A DNA stretch of 64,000 nucleotides from Marinibacterium sp050389775 (GTDB taxonomy: Bacteria; Pseudomonadota; Alphaproteobacteria; Rhodobacterales; Rhodobacteraceae), in the NCBI RefSeq assembly GCF_050389775.1, contig NZ_CP177144.1, positions 2,542,001-2,606,000 on the forward strand, given 5' to 3'. The number at the start of each line of letters is the position of its first letter. Position 1 is the first letter of the stretch. The notes under the pieces are model-generated. The model was given only the letters and a program-made list of their open reading frames with translations, searched no databases and was not told the origin of the DNA. Position numbers and translations under genes: made by a program. Positions 15,774 through 24,062 of the stretch are shown one piece after another.

Positions 15774-17738
15774 ATGTCCACCGACCGCCGCAAAGTGCTG
15801 GCGGGGCTTGGCGCCGGCGCGGCCCTTGGCCTTGTCCGCCCGCGCTTGGCCCGGGCACAGCAGGAGAGCGATGCCATGACCGAAACCACGACCATTCTGC
15901 GCAATGGCAGGATCACCACGCTTGATCCCGACACGCCCGAGGCCCAGGCCATCGCGATCCGCGACGGTCTCATTGCAGCCATAGGGTCTGACGCCGATGT
16001 CATGCGGCTGGCCGAGGGTGCGCAGGTGATCGACCTTGGCGGGCGCCGGGTGATCCCCGGACTGAACGACAGCCATACCCACGTGATCCGGGGCGGGCTG
16101 AGCTACAACATGGAGCTGCGCTGGGAGAACGTGCCCTCGGTCTCGGACGCGCTGGCGATGCTGCGCCGGCAGGCGGCCAACACGCCCGCGCCGCAATGGG
16201 TCCGGGTGATCGGCGGCTGGTCGGAATTCCAGTTCGCCGAGCGCCGGATGCCCACGCTGGACGAGATCAACGACGCGGCGCCCGACACGCCGGTCTTTGT
16301 CCTGCACCTTTATGCCCGCGCGATGCTGAACCGCGCCGCGCTGCAGGTGCTGGGCATCACCCGCGACACGCCCAACCCGCCCGGCGGCGAGATCGAGAAG
16401 GATGCCAAGGGCAATCCGACCGGCATGCTGATCGCGAAGCCTTCCGCGCTGATCCTATACTCGACGCTGGCGCAGGGGCCGAAGCTTCCGGTCGAGGATC
16501 AGGTGAACTCCACCCGCCATTTCATGCGCGAGCTGAACCGGCTGGGGGTGACATCGGTGATCGACGCAGGCGGCGGCGGGCAGAACTATCCGCAGGATTA
16601 CGATGTGGTCCAGAGGCTGCACGAAGATGGTCAGCTGACCCTGCGGATTGCCTACAACCTCTTTGCCCAGACGCCCGGGCAGGAGCTGACGGATTACGAA
16701 CGCTGGATCGGCATGACCGAGCCGGGAGCAGGGGACGGGTTCCTGCGGATGAACGGGGCGGGCGAGAACCTGGCCTGGTCGGCGGCGGATTTCGAGAACT
16801 TCCTCGAACCGCGCCCCGACCCCGCGCCGGTGATGGAGGAGGAGCTGGAGCGCATCGTCGAGTTGCTGGCCGACAACCAATGGCCCTTCCGTATCCACGC
16901 CACCTATGACGAGACCATCGACCGCTTCCTGACCGTCTTCGAACGTGTCAACGGCCGCACGCCCTTCCGGACCCGGTTCATCATCGACCATGCCGAGACG
17001 GTGTCCCCGCGCAATATCGAGCGCATCAGGGCGCTGGGCGGGGGCATCGCCACGCAGCACCGGATGGCGTTCCAGGGCGAGTACTTCGTCGACCGCTACG
17101 GGGCCGAGGCCGCCCGTGCCACGCCTCCGATCCGCGAGATGCTGGCGACCGGGCTGCCGGTCGGCGGCGGCACCGATGCGACGCGGGTGGCGAGTTACGA
17201 CCCATGGGTCGCGCTGCACTGGCTGACCACGGGCCAGACCGTCGGCGGGCTGGCGCTCTACGGTGACGAGAACCTGCTGACCCGCGAAGAGGCGCTGGCG
17301 ATCTGGACCACCGGCTCCGCCTGGTTCTCGGGTGAGCAGGAGGTCAAGGGACGTCTCAGCCCCGGCATGTATGCCGACCTGGCGGTGTTGTCCGCAGACC
17401 TGATGTCGGTGCCGGATGCGCAGATCCGGGGGATCCGCTCGGTGCTGACCATGGTGGGCGGCAGGGTCGTCTTTGCCGATGATGCCTTCCGTGATCTTGA
17501 CCCGCCGATCCCGCCCGCCAGCCCGTCGTGGTCGGTCAATGCCCATTTCGCCAGCCCCGGCGCGCGCGAGGTTCCGCTGGCCCCGGCCGCACTGCCGATG
17601 CGCGCCTGTGCCGATGGGTGTGCGCATGGGTGCGGCCTGCATGGGCATGACCATGGCGTTGCCTGGGTCAACCCGATCCCCGTTCGCGACAAGGGCGCTT
17701 TCTGGGGCGCGCTTGGCTGTTCCTGTTTCGCTGTCTGA
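15774..17738 (+). CDS. Exported amidohydrolase (YtcJ-like) with Cys/His-rich tail
   Basis: A 654-residue metal-dependent amidohydrolase. The N-terminus has a twin-arginine signal (TDRRKVLAGLGAGAALGL, cut near LARAQ), so it is predicted to be folded before export to the periplasm. The metal-binding HxH motif is H101/H103 in NDSHTHVIRGG; later metal residues are in FIIDHAE (about 402-408) and GTDATR (about 465-470). The closing beta domain ends near residue 580. The last 55 residues are unusual: a stretch with CADGCAHGCGLHGHDHG and a final LGCSCFAV, five to six cysteines and several histidines, which look like a metal-binding or metal-delivery tail. Substrate unknown. Confidence 0.85.
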   Translation: MSTDRRKVLAGLGAGAALGLVRPRLARAQQESDAMTETTTILRNGRITTLDPDTPEAQAIAIRDGLIAAIGSDADVMRLAEGAQVIDLGGRRVIPGLNDSHTHVIRGGLSYNMELRWENVPSVSDALAMLRRQAANTPAPQWVRVIGGWSEFQFAERRMPTLDEINDAAPDTPVFVLHLYARAMLNRAALQVLGITRDTPNPPGGEIEKDAKGNPTGMLIAKPSALILYSTLAQGPKLPVEDQVNSTRHFMRELNRLGVTSVIDAGGGGQNYPQDYDVVQRLHEDGQLTLRIAYNLFAQTPGQELTDYERWIGMTEPGAGDGFLRMNGAGENLAWSAADFENFLEPRPDPAPVMEEELERIVELLADNQWPFRIHATYDETIDRFLTVFERVNGRTPFRTRFIIDHAETVSPRNIERIRALGGGIATQHRMAFQGEYFVDRYGAEAARATPPIREMLATGLPVGGGTDATRVASYDPWVALHWLTTGQTVGGLALYGDENLLTREEALAIWTTGSAWFSGEQEVKGRLSPGMYADLAVLSADLMSVPDAQIRGIRSVLTMVGGRVVFADDAFRDLDPPIPPASPSWSVNAHFASPGAREVPLAPAALPMRACADGCAHGCGLHGHDHGVAWVNPIPVRDKGAFWGALGCSCFAV

Positions 17739-17751
17739 AGGAGACCCGAAG

Positions 17752-18051
17752 ATGACCGACGTCACCATCACCTATTCCGAAAGTGACACCAAGGCCCGCT
17801 ACGGCGCCACAGTCGAGGGTGTCGAGGGGGAGGGAGAGCTGACCATCTCCAAGGTCTCGCCCTCGCTGATCATCGCAGATCACACGGCGGTGCCCGACAC
17901 GATGCGCGGCATGGGCGTGGCCAAGGCGCTGGCCGAGCGGTTGATCACCGATGCGCGTGGGAAGGGGCAGCGGATCGTGCCGCTGTGTCCCTTCGTCCGG
18001 GCGCATGCCACGAAACACCGCGACGAGCTGGCCGATGTCATCCAGTGGTGA
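17752..18051 (+). CDS. Small GNAT-fold N-acetyltransferase (YjdJ-type)
   Basis: A 99-residue protein of the small GNAT-like group. It has the acetyl-CoA-binding pattern MRGMGVAKALAERLI (residues about 63-77, variant of R-x-x-G-x-A) and the closing VPLCPFVRAHATKHRDEL, where the CPF and the paired helices are typical of this group. The ATG at 17752 follows an AAGGAG site, 13 bases after the amidohydrolase stop. Acceptor unknown. The next gene starts inside its last 17 bases. Confidence 0.82.
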   Translation: MTDVTITYSESDTKARYGATVEGVEGEGELTISKVSPSLIIADHTAVPDTMRGMGVAKALAERLITDARGKGQRIVPLCPFVRAHATKHRDELADVIQW

Positions 18052-19627
18052 CACGGCACCCGGCGCCTATGCCCCGTTCGGCCAGCGCGCCTTTGCGCTT
18101 TTGTGGACAGCCACGCTGATCTCGAACATCGGGACGTGGATGAACGACGTGGGCTCGGGCTGGCTGATGACGACGCTTGATCCCAGCCCGGCGGTGGTGA
18201 CGCTGGTGCAGGCGGCGACCACGCTGCCGGTCTTCTGTTTCGCGTTGCTGGCCGGGGCGCTGGCCGACCGGCTGGACAAGCGGCGGATGCTCATCGGGAT
18301 CAACATCGGCCTGCTGGCGGTGGTGAGCCTGCTGACGGCCCTGGTCTGGGCGCAGGCGATGACGCCTCTGCTCCTGATCCTCTTCACGCTGACCATCGGC
18401 ACGGGGGCGGCGTTCATGGCGCCGGCCTGGCAGGCCATCGTGCCGCAGCTGGTGCCGCGCGATCAGCTGAAACCGGCCATCGCGCTGAATTCGATGGGCA
18501 TCAACATCGCCCGCGCCATCGGTCCGGCCGTGGCCGGTATGCTGATCGCCACGGTGGGTCTTGCCGCGCCCTTTGCGGTGAACGCCGCCAGCTTCCTTGT
18601 CATCATCGGCGCGCTGTTGCTCTGGAAGCCCGAGGCGCAGGCCCCTCGCCGTCACAGCGGATCGCTGCTGTCGGAGATGCGCACCGGGCTGCGCCACGTG
18701 CGCCACAACCCGGCGATGCTGGCGACGGCGGTGCGGGCGGTGGCGTTCTTCCTCTTTGCCTCGGCCTATTGGGCGCTGCTGCCGTTGATCGCGCGCAGCG
18801 TCGAGGGCGGAGGATCGACCCTTTACGGTCTGCTCATGGGCCTGATCGGGGCAGGGGCCGTTACCGGCGCGGTGGTGCTGCCGAAGCTGCAGGCGGTGGC
18901 CTCACTGGATGCCACGGTCCGGATCGGCACGGCTGGCACGGCGCTGGCGCTGCTGCTGATGGCGCTGGCGCAGGGGCCGGTGGCGCTGTTGCCGGCGGCG
19001 TTCCTGGGCGGCATGTCGTGGATCGCGGTGCTGACCTCGTTCAACGTCTCGGCCCAGACGGCCCTGCCGAACTGGATCCGGGCGCGCGGGCTGTCGGTCT
19101 TCCTGATGGTGTTCTTCGGCTCGATGGCCTGCGGGTCTATCCTGTGGGGGCAAGTCGCGTCACGCACGTCGGTCCCGGTTGCCCTTCTGGTGGCAACCGC
19201 CGGCCTTGGCCTTGGCCTGTTGCTGACCCGCAAGCTGGCCGTTGGGCTGGCCGAGGGGCTGGACCATGCGCCCGCCGCGCTCTGGCCCGAGGCGCCGATG
19301 CCTGGCGAGGGCCAGGCCGAGGATCAGCCCGCCATGGTGATCGTCGAATACCGCATCCCGCCCGAACACCGCGATGACTTCGTGCAGCGGATGCGGGCGG
19401 TCTCGAAGGAGCGGATGCGCAACGGCGCCACCCAATGGCACGTGCACCAGAGCGTTGAGGACCCCGGCCTCTGGATCGAGACCTTTCACCTGCCCAGCTG
19501 GGCCGAGCACCTTGAACAGCACGAACGGGTCAGCGTGTCGGACATGGATCTGCACCACGACCTGCGCCGGCTGCATGAAGGGCCCCAGGCCCCGGTCGTG
19601 CGTCACTTCATCGGGCCGCGGCGCTAG
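18035..19627 (+). CDS. MFS exporter fused to a C-terminal ABM-like domain
   Basis: A 530-residue inner-membrane exporter of the MFS_3 (EntS-like) group: twelve hydrophobic segments span residues about 15-410, with the GALADRLDKRRML loop between helices 2 and 3. Residues about 430-528 form a soluble domain (VIVEYRIPPEHRDDFVQRM ... WHVHQSVEDPGLW) like antibiotic biosynthesis monooxygenase or MFS-associated ferredoxin-like domains, a fusion known in this transporter group. The ATG at 18035 overlaps the GNAT gene by 17 bases. The operon encodes hydrolases and then this exporter, which may expel the product or a toxic substrate. A bidirectional hairpin overlaps its stop codon. Confidence 0.87.
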   Translation: MSSSGDTAPGAYAPFGQRAFALLWTATLISNIGTWMNDVGSGWLMTTLDPSPAVVTLVQAATTLPVFCFALLAGALADRLDKRRMLIGINIGLLAVVSLLTALVWAQAMTPLLLILFTLTIGTGAAFMAPAWQAIVPQLVPRDQLKPAIALNSMGINIARAIGPAVAGMLIATVGLAAPFAVNAASFLVIIGALLLWKPEAQAPRRHSGSLLSEMRTGLRHVRHNPAMLATAVRAVAFFLFASAYWALLPLIARSVEGGGSTLYGLLMGLIGAGAVTGAVVLPKLQAVASLDATVRIGTAGTALALLLMALAQGPVALLPAAFLGGMSWIAVLTSFNVSAQTALPNWIRARGLSVFLMVFFGSMACGSILWGQVASRTSVPVALLVATAGLGLGLLLTRKLAVGLAEGLDHAPAALWPEAPMPGEGQAEDQPAMVIVEYRIPPEHRDDFVQRMRAVSKERMRNGATQWHVHQSVEDPGLWIETFHLPSWAEHLEQHERVSVSDMDLHHDLRRLHEGPQAPVVRHFIGPRR

Positions 19628-19644
19628 CCGCCCGGCCCGATGAA
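19607..19644. terminator. Bidirectional hairpin terminator between convergent genes
   Basis: A perfect 12-bp stem (TTCATCGGGCCG at 19607-19618, CGGCCCGATGAA at 19633-19644) with a 14-nt loop spans the MFS stop codon and the end of the facing hydrolase gene. Confidence 0.65.
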
Positions 19645-19648
19645 TGGT

Positions 19649-20248
19649 TCAGCCGGTCAGAAGCCCGGCCAGGGCGGCAACCTCGCCCTGGCGGATCTCG
19701 TGCCCGCCATCGTGGATCTCGGTGGCCACCTCGGCGCCCTGGGCCGAGGTCCAGCCGATCAGCCGCTCGCTGAGAGGCCAGGGGCAGATCGGGTCGCGTC
19801 GCCCGGCGGTGATCAGCACGCGGCGTCCGGTCAGATCGGCCGCGGCCGGATCCCAGGGGATCAGCGGATGCAAAAGGCCGACCCGGTCGAAGAGTTCGGG
19901 CCGGGCCATCATCACCGAGGCCAGGATATTGGCCCCGTTGGAATAGCCGAAGCCGTAGATCGGCGCGCCCGGGTGGGCGGCCTTGTGATCGGCGACATAG
20001 CCGGCCATCCGCGCGGTGCGCAGAGCCAGGTCGTCCATGTCATAGACACCTTCGCCGGTGCGCCGGAAAAACCGCGCGGCCCCGCCTTCGGACACATCGC
20101 CCCGGGGCGACACGATGCCCGCGTCCGGCCGGACCTGGCGCACGAGGTCGAAGAACTGGTCTTCGGTGCCGCCGGTGCCGTGAAAGGCAAAGATCAGCGG
20201 CGCCCCCGGATCGGGGGCGCGCAGTCGGGCGTGGTAGGGATCTGTCAT
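19649..20248 (-). CDS. MhqD-like alpha/beta hydrolase (phospholipase/carboxylesterase family)
   Basis: A 199-residue small alpha/beta hydrolase. The nucleophile is in GFGYSNGAN (serine near residue 100), the oxyanion loop is AFHGTGGTE, and the histidine is in HDGGHEIRQ. It lies 4 bases downstream of the ring-cleaving dioxygenase on the same strand. The same pair, MhqD and MhqO, is part of quinone and diamide detoxification in Bacillus subtilis, and related pairs are common in proteobacteria. By that analogy it would process cleaved or conjugated quinones. The regulator here is a divergent LysR, not MarR/DUF24. Confidence 0.85.
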   Translation of the reverse strand: MTDPYHARLRAPDPGAPLIFAFHGTGGTEDQFFDLVRQVRPDAGIVSPRGDVSEGGAARFFRRTGEGVYDMDDLALRTARMAGYVADHKAAHPGAPIYGFGYSNGANILASVMMARPELFDRVGLLHPLIPWDPAAADLTGRRVLITAGRRDPICPWPLSERLIGWTSAQGAEVATEIHDGGHEIRQGEVAALAGLLTG

Positions 20249-20252
20249 GGGC

Positions 20253-21185
20253 TCAGGCTCCGATGGCGGGCAGAAGCCCTTCGATCTGGCTGCGGTAGGG
20301 CTCGTACCGGGTTGGCAGCTTGAGCGCCTGGCCGAGCTGGGCGGTGTCTTCGTCGCGGTCGAAGCCGGGCTCGTTGGTGGCGATTTCGAACAGCACGCCG
20401 CCGGGGGTGCGAAAGTAGATTGCCCAGAAGTAATCGCGATCGATCACCGGGGTGACCTGGTAGCCGGTATCCACCAGCGCCTCGCGCACCCGCAGCTGGG
20501 CCGCGCGATCCTCGACGGCAAAGGCGATGTGGTGGACCGACCCGGCGCCCTGCGAGGCGGCCTTGCCATCGGCAATGGCCTCGAGGTCGATCGTGTCGGC
20601 GGCATTGCCCCCTTCGATCCGGTAGCGGGTCACCGCGCCGTCGGTCTCGTCCTTCTGGTAGCCCATGAAGGTCAGCAGCTCGCCGGTGGCGGCACTGTCG
20701 CGCAGCCGCATCCGGGCGCCGTGAAAACCCAGGATGCCCGCGTCCTGCGGCACGTCCGCGCCGGTCCAGGCCGTGCGGCCCCGGTCGGCGCTTTCGACCA
20801 GCGCAAAGCCGTCGCCGTCCGGACCGGTGAACTCAAGCCGGTTCTCGCCGAGAAAGCTGGTCTCGCCCAGCCCGGTTGCGCCCCGGGCGGCGAGGCGGTC
20901 GCGCCAATAGGGCAGGGCGCCTTCGGGCACGGCAAATTCGGTCACGCCGACCTCGCCGGTGCCCCGGCGGCCGCGCGGCATCTGGCCGAAGGGGAAATAG
21001 GTCATCACCGAGCCGGGCGTGCCGATCTCGTCGCCGTAATAGAGGTGATAGACCTCGGGCGCGTCGAAGTTGACGGTCTTCTTGACCCGGCGCAGGCCAA
21101 GCGTGTCGGTGAAGAAACGGTTGTTCTCGGCCGCATCCGCCGCCATCGAGGTGACGTGGTGCAGGCCGCGGATATCCTTCAGCAT
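20253..21185 (-). CDS. MhqO-like ring-cleaving dioxygenase (VOC family)
   Basis: A 310-residue extradiol-type dioxygenase with two vicinal oxygen chelate modules. Metal ligands expected from the family are visible: a histidine in KDIRGLHHVTS near the start, a histidine in SVHHIAFAVED near residue 205-215, and the glutamate in GVLFEIATNEPGF near residue 270. I start it at the ATG at 21185 because GGAG lies 6 bases upstream and the domain begins at once; in-frame ATGs at 21197 and 21266 would add residues lacking family similarity. Family members cleave hydroquinone-type rings. It shares a divergent promoter region with the LysR gene. Confidence 0.86.
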   Translation of the reverse strand: MLKDIRGLHHVTSMAADAAENNRFFTDTLGLRRVKKTVNFDAPEVYHLYYGDEIGTPGSVMTYFPFGQMPRGRRGTGEVGVTEFAVPEGALPYWRDRLAARGATGLGETSFLGENRLEFTGPDGDGFALVESADRGRTAWTGADVPQDAGILGFHGARMRLRDSAATGELLTFMGYQKDETDGAVTRYRIEGGNAADTIDLEAIADGKAASQGAGSVHHIAFAVEDRAAQLRVREALVDTGYQVTPVIDRDYFWAIYFRTPGGVLFEIATNEPGFDRDEDTAQLGQALKLPTRYEPYRSQIEGLLPAIGA

Positions 21186-21272
21186 CTGGGGCTCCATCTG
21201 GCTGTGTTCATGTTGACCCCAATCTACGTCCGGCGCAGATCGGGAAGAATAGACGCCTTCGGCCATTTACTA

Positions 21273-21288
21273 TTTCGATCGGTCGCAA
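21273..21288. promoter_or_regulatory. Possible LysR-type operator in divergent promoter
   Basis: TTTCG-N6-CGCAA is an imperfect dyad with the T-N11-A spacing of LysR sites. It lies 13 bases before the LysR start and about 90 bases before the dioxygenase start. Weak evidence, based on position and spacing only. Confidence 0.3.
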
Positions 21289-21300
21289 CAATCTGGCGCC

Positions 21301-22218
21301 ATGCAGACCATCAAGCCCATCCGTGTCTTCCTGGCCGTCATCGAACAGGGCAGTTTCGCCGGCGCCGCGCGGCACCTGCGGATGACACCCGCATCGATCA
21401 CCCGGATCATTGCCCAGCTGGAACAGGACCTGGGCCAGCAATTGCTGCTGCGCACCACGCGCCAGGTGTCGCTGACCGGGGCCGGGGCCATGGTCGCGGC
21501 GCGCTACCGGCCGGTGGTCGAGGAATTCGACCGGGTCACCGAAGAGGTCACCCGCACCACCCGGCCCGACCGGGGCCGGCTGGCGATCAATGCGCCGCTG
21601 TCCTTCGGCATGCGGCTGATGCCCGGGCTGGTGGCCAGTTTCCGGCTGGCCTATCCCAATATCGCGCTCGACGTGCAGCTGACCGACACGCTGGTCGACA
21701 TTCTCGATGAAAGTTGCGACCTGGCGATCCGCATCTCGGCGCCGCCGGGCGACAAGTCGACGATCTGGCGCCGGATCTGTCTTGTGCCGCGCCACGTGGT
21801 GGCCGCTCCGGCGCTGTTTGACCGGATGCCCCGTCCGGTTTCGCCCGATGACCTGGGGCCGGATCATTGCCTGTCCTACGGGCAGAAGGGCACGGCCGAA
21901 AGCTGGACCTTCACGCGCGGCGGGCTGCGCCGGACGATCCGGGCGGGCAGCGACGTGGTGTCGAACAACGGCGAGTTCCTGCACGCGCTGGCACTGTCGG
22001 GCAACGGCATGGTCAACCTGCCGGATTTCCTGGTGCGCGACGATCTGGCGGGCGGCGGGCTGGAGGCGGTGCTGCCGGACTGGCAGGTCACGCCGCTGAA
22101 CCTCATGCTGTACTACCCGCCCTACGAAAAGCTGCCGCCGCTGGTGGCGACCTTCACCGATTTCTTCGAGGCCTATATCCGCGAGGTCGAGAGTTTCGAT
22201 TTCGGCACGGGGGCCTGA
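21301..22218 (+). CDS. LysR family transcriptional regulator
   Basis: A 305-residue LysR regulator. Residues 1-60 contain the winged HTH (FLAVIEQGSFAGAARHLRMT followed by ASITRIIAQLEQDLG); residues about 90-295 form the periplasmic-binding-like effector domain. It is transcribed away from the MhqO/MhqD-like pair with a 115-bp gap, the classic arrangement for a LysR gene and its target. It probably responds to quinones or related electrophiles, which is inference from the neighbours. Confidence 0.9.
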   Translation: MQTIKPIRVFLAVIEQGSFAGAARHLRMTPASITRIIAQLEQDLGQQLLLRTTRQVSLTGAGAMVAARYRPVVEEFDRVTEEVTRTTRPDRGRLAINAPLSFGMRLMPGLVASFRLAYPNIALDVQLTDTLVDILDESCDLAIRISAPPGDKSTIWRRICLVPRHVVAAPALFDRMPRPVSPDDLGPDHCLSYGQKGTAESWTFTRGGLRRTIRAGSDVVSNNGEFLHALALSGNGMVNLPDFLVRDDLAGGGLEAVLPDWQVTPLNLMLYYPPYEKLPPLVATFTDFFEAYIREVESFDFGTGA

Positions 22219-22521
22219 CGGGGGCCGCGTGGCGGTCCCTTTCCGTGTCCCCCGCATCGGATCTTGACCGGGCCATGGGGTCGCCGGTTCTTGCCTGTGC
22301 CTTTGACAGATGCCTGCCACTCCCTGAAACGGCCCCTCGGGCCGGCCCGTGTCACGCCCGTGTTCCGATCCGTGCCGGTGACGCGTCCCGATCCGCGCCG
22401 GTGTGGTGTGACGGGGGCCAGGCCAAGCCTTCGGGTGCGAACCGGGGACGGGATCTTCCGAGGTACGCCGTGAAGGGCGGGGCGGCCAGAGCCATCCAGC
22501 GCCAACCGGGGGCGGGATCTG
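22219..22521. other. Spacer between LysR gene and P450 operon control region
   Basis: No gene is supported in these 303 bases. It contains one direct repeat of 15 bp with a single mismatch (CGATCCGTGCCGGTG at 22366-22380 and CGATCCGCGCCGGTG at 22389-22403). Confidence 0.4.
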
Positions 22522-22533
22522 CGACCTAGGTCG
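22522..22533. promoter_or_regulatory. 12-bp perfect palindrome CGACCTAGGTCG
   Basis: A fully symmetrical 12-mer, 18 bases upstream of the first MarR-type operator. It could be part of the promoter control of the ABC-P450 operon. No known regulator is matched. Confidence 0.35.
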
Positions 22534-22550
22534 TAGCCCGCGGAGACTCT

Positions 22551-22602
22551 GTTGACAGATCAACTCATGGGCGGCTAGCGTCGGCGTAGTTGATCTTTCA
22601 AC
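22551..22602. promoter_or_regulatory. Pair of MarR-type operators GTTGA-N4-TCAAC
   Basis: Two copies of a perfect 5-bp inverted repeat with a 4-base spacer, at 22551-22564 and 22589-22602. Both are followed by the same TCATG, so 14 of 19 positions are shared in direct orientation. The copies are 38 bp apart. Their size and symmetry fit a MarR dimer, and a MarR gene closes the operon that starts about 240 bases downstream. Confidence 0.65.
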
Positions 22603-22633
22603 TCATGTGCCGGGAGGCGGCACCGGGAGGACC

Positions 22634-22681
22634 ATGACCATGCTCACCGCAGCACGGCCTTCGGCGCGGCGCCGAAGGTGA
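22634..22681 (+). CDS. Possible 15-residue leader peptide, arginine-rich
   Basis: A GGGAGG ribosome site (22625-22630) precedes ATG at 22634 and a second in-frame ATG at 22640. The frame reads MTMLTAARPSARRRR and stops at TGA 22679-22681. Its last codons lie in a perfect 10-bp hairpin (22658-22678, CCTTCGGCGC / GCGCCGAAGG). Five of the fifteen codons are arginine, including a run CGG-CGC-CGA-AGG with two codons rare in this window. Location between operators and the first structural gene fits an attenuator-type leader. It could also be chance; no comparison is possible here. Confidence 0.35.
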   Translation: MTMLTAARPSARRRR

Positions 22682-22844
22682 ATGACGGCCGGCCATCGCC
22701 CATGGGGCGGTGAGGCCGGCGCATCCGGACAGCCCGAACCAGACCATCTTCCGCCCGGGCCCCGGGCGGGACCGGAGGATCTTTGCACAGCCCCGGGACG
22801 GGGGCGCATTCGGCGGCGCAAGCGCGCTGCGACAGGGAGGAACC

Positions 22845-24008
22845 ATGAAACAGACAGCCAAGGCCCTGGGCCTGACCCTTGCCCTCGCCACATCCACGGC
22901 GGCGGCGGCCGACGAGATCAAGGTGGGCGTGATCGCCCCGTTCTCGGGGCCCTTCGCCCAATACGGCATCCAGTACCAGCAGGCCATCGAGGTCTACCAG
23001 GCCCAGCACGGCACCCGGGCGGGCGAATACGAGATCAGCTTCATCTACAAGGATGTCGGCGGGGTGAACCCGGACCAGTCGCGCAGCCTCGCCCAGGAAT
23101 TGCTGATCCGCGACCGGGTGGATTACCTGGCCGGCTTCACCTTCACGCCCAATGCGCTGGCCGTCGGCCCGGTGATCACCCAGTCGGAAACGCCGACGGT
23201 GATCTTCAACGCGGCGACCTCGGCGATCAATGCCGAAAGCCCGTTCTACCTGCGCACCAGCTACACGCTGTGGCAGGTCGCGGCTCCGCTGGCCGAATGG
23301 GCCCATGACCAGGGCATCCGCAGCGTGATCACGACGGTCAGCGACTACGGCCCCGGGATCGATGCGGAAAAGGCCTTTCAGGAGGCGTTCGGCGCCCGGG
23401 GCGGCACGGTCGTCGATGCCGTGCGCATGCCCCTGTCGACCACCGATTTCACGCCCTTCCTGCAACGGGTCAAGGACCAGGCCCCGGATGCGGTCTTTAC
23501 CTTCCTGCCCGGCGGGCCGCCGACCTTCACCTATACCAAGACCTACAACGAGAACGGGCTGAAGGAGGCCGGGGTGACCTTCCTGGGCACGGCCGAGACC
23601 GAAGAGACCAACCTGCAGGGGCTGGGCGACATGGCCCTGGGTCTGACCACGGCCTACCATTACTCGGCGGCCCATCCGTCCGACCTGAACCGGGCCTTCC
23701 TGGCCAAGCTGGCCGAGCTGCATCCCGAGGCGGTGGCCAACTGGGCCTCGGTCGGGGCCTATGACGGGGTGCACCTGATCTACGAGATGGTCCGGGCGGC
23801 GGGCAGCGACGGGCCGGCGGCCGTCGAGGCGGCGCGGAGCATGGCCTGGGAAAGCCCGCGCGGGCCGGTGCAGATGGATCCCGAGACGCGGACCATCGTG
23901 CAGAACGTCTATATCCGCGAGGTCACGCGCAACCCCGACAGCGGCCTGCTGGAAAACACCGAGACCGGCGTGATCGCCACGGTCGGCGATCTCGGCTGGG
24001 CCAAGTGA
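22845..24008 (+). CDS. ABC transporter periplasmic binding protein, branched-chain amino acid type
   Basis: A 387-residue periplasmic binding protein of the LivJ/LivK fold (Peripla_BP_6). The signal peptide MKQTAKALGLTLALATSTAA is cut near AADEI. The fold begins IKVGVIAPFSGPFAQYG. The ATG at 22845 has an excellent GGGAGGA site, better than any upstream start. It is the first structural gene of a nine-gene operon ending in a MarR regulator. Because a CYP199A-like P450 shares the operon, the ligand is probably an aromatic carboxylic acid, as for the related p-coumarate importer of Rhodopseudomonas, rather than a branched-chain amino acid. That ligand is inferred. Confidence 0.87.
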   Translation: MKQTAKALGLTLALATSTAAAADEIKVGVIAPFSGPFAQYGIQYQQAIEVYQAQHGTRAGEYEISFIYKDVGGVNPDQSRSLAQELLIRDRVDYLAGFTFTPNALAVGPVITQSETPTVIFNAATSAINAESPFYLRTSYTLWQVAAPLAEWAHDQGIRSVITTVSDYGPGIDAEKAFQEAFGARGGTVVDAVRMPLSTTDFTPFLQRVKDQAPDAVFTFLPGGPPTFTYTKTYNENGLKEAGVTFLGTAETEETNLQGLGDMALGLTTAYHYSAAHPSDLNRAFLAKLAELHPEAVANWASVGAYDGVHLIYEMVRAAGSDGPAAVEAARSMAWESPRGPVQMDPETRTIVQNVYIREVTRNPDSGLLENTETGVIATVGDLGWAK

Positions 24009-24062
24009 CCGGCACGCGGGGGCGGGGAGACCCGCCACCGCGCCCGGCTGCGGACTGAACAC

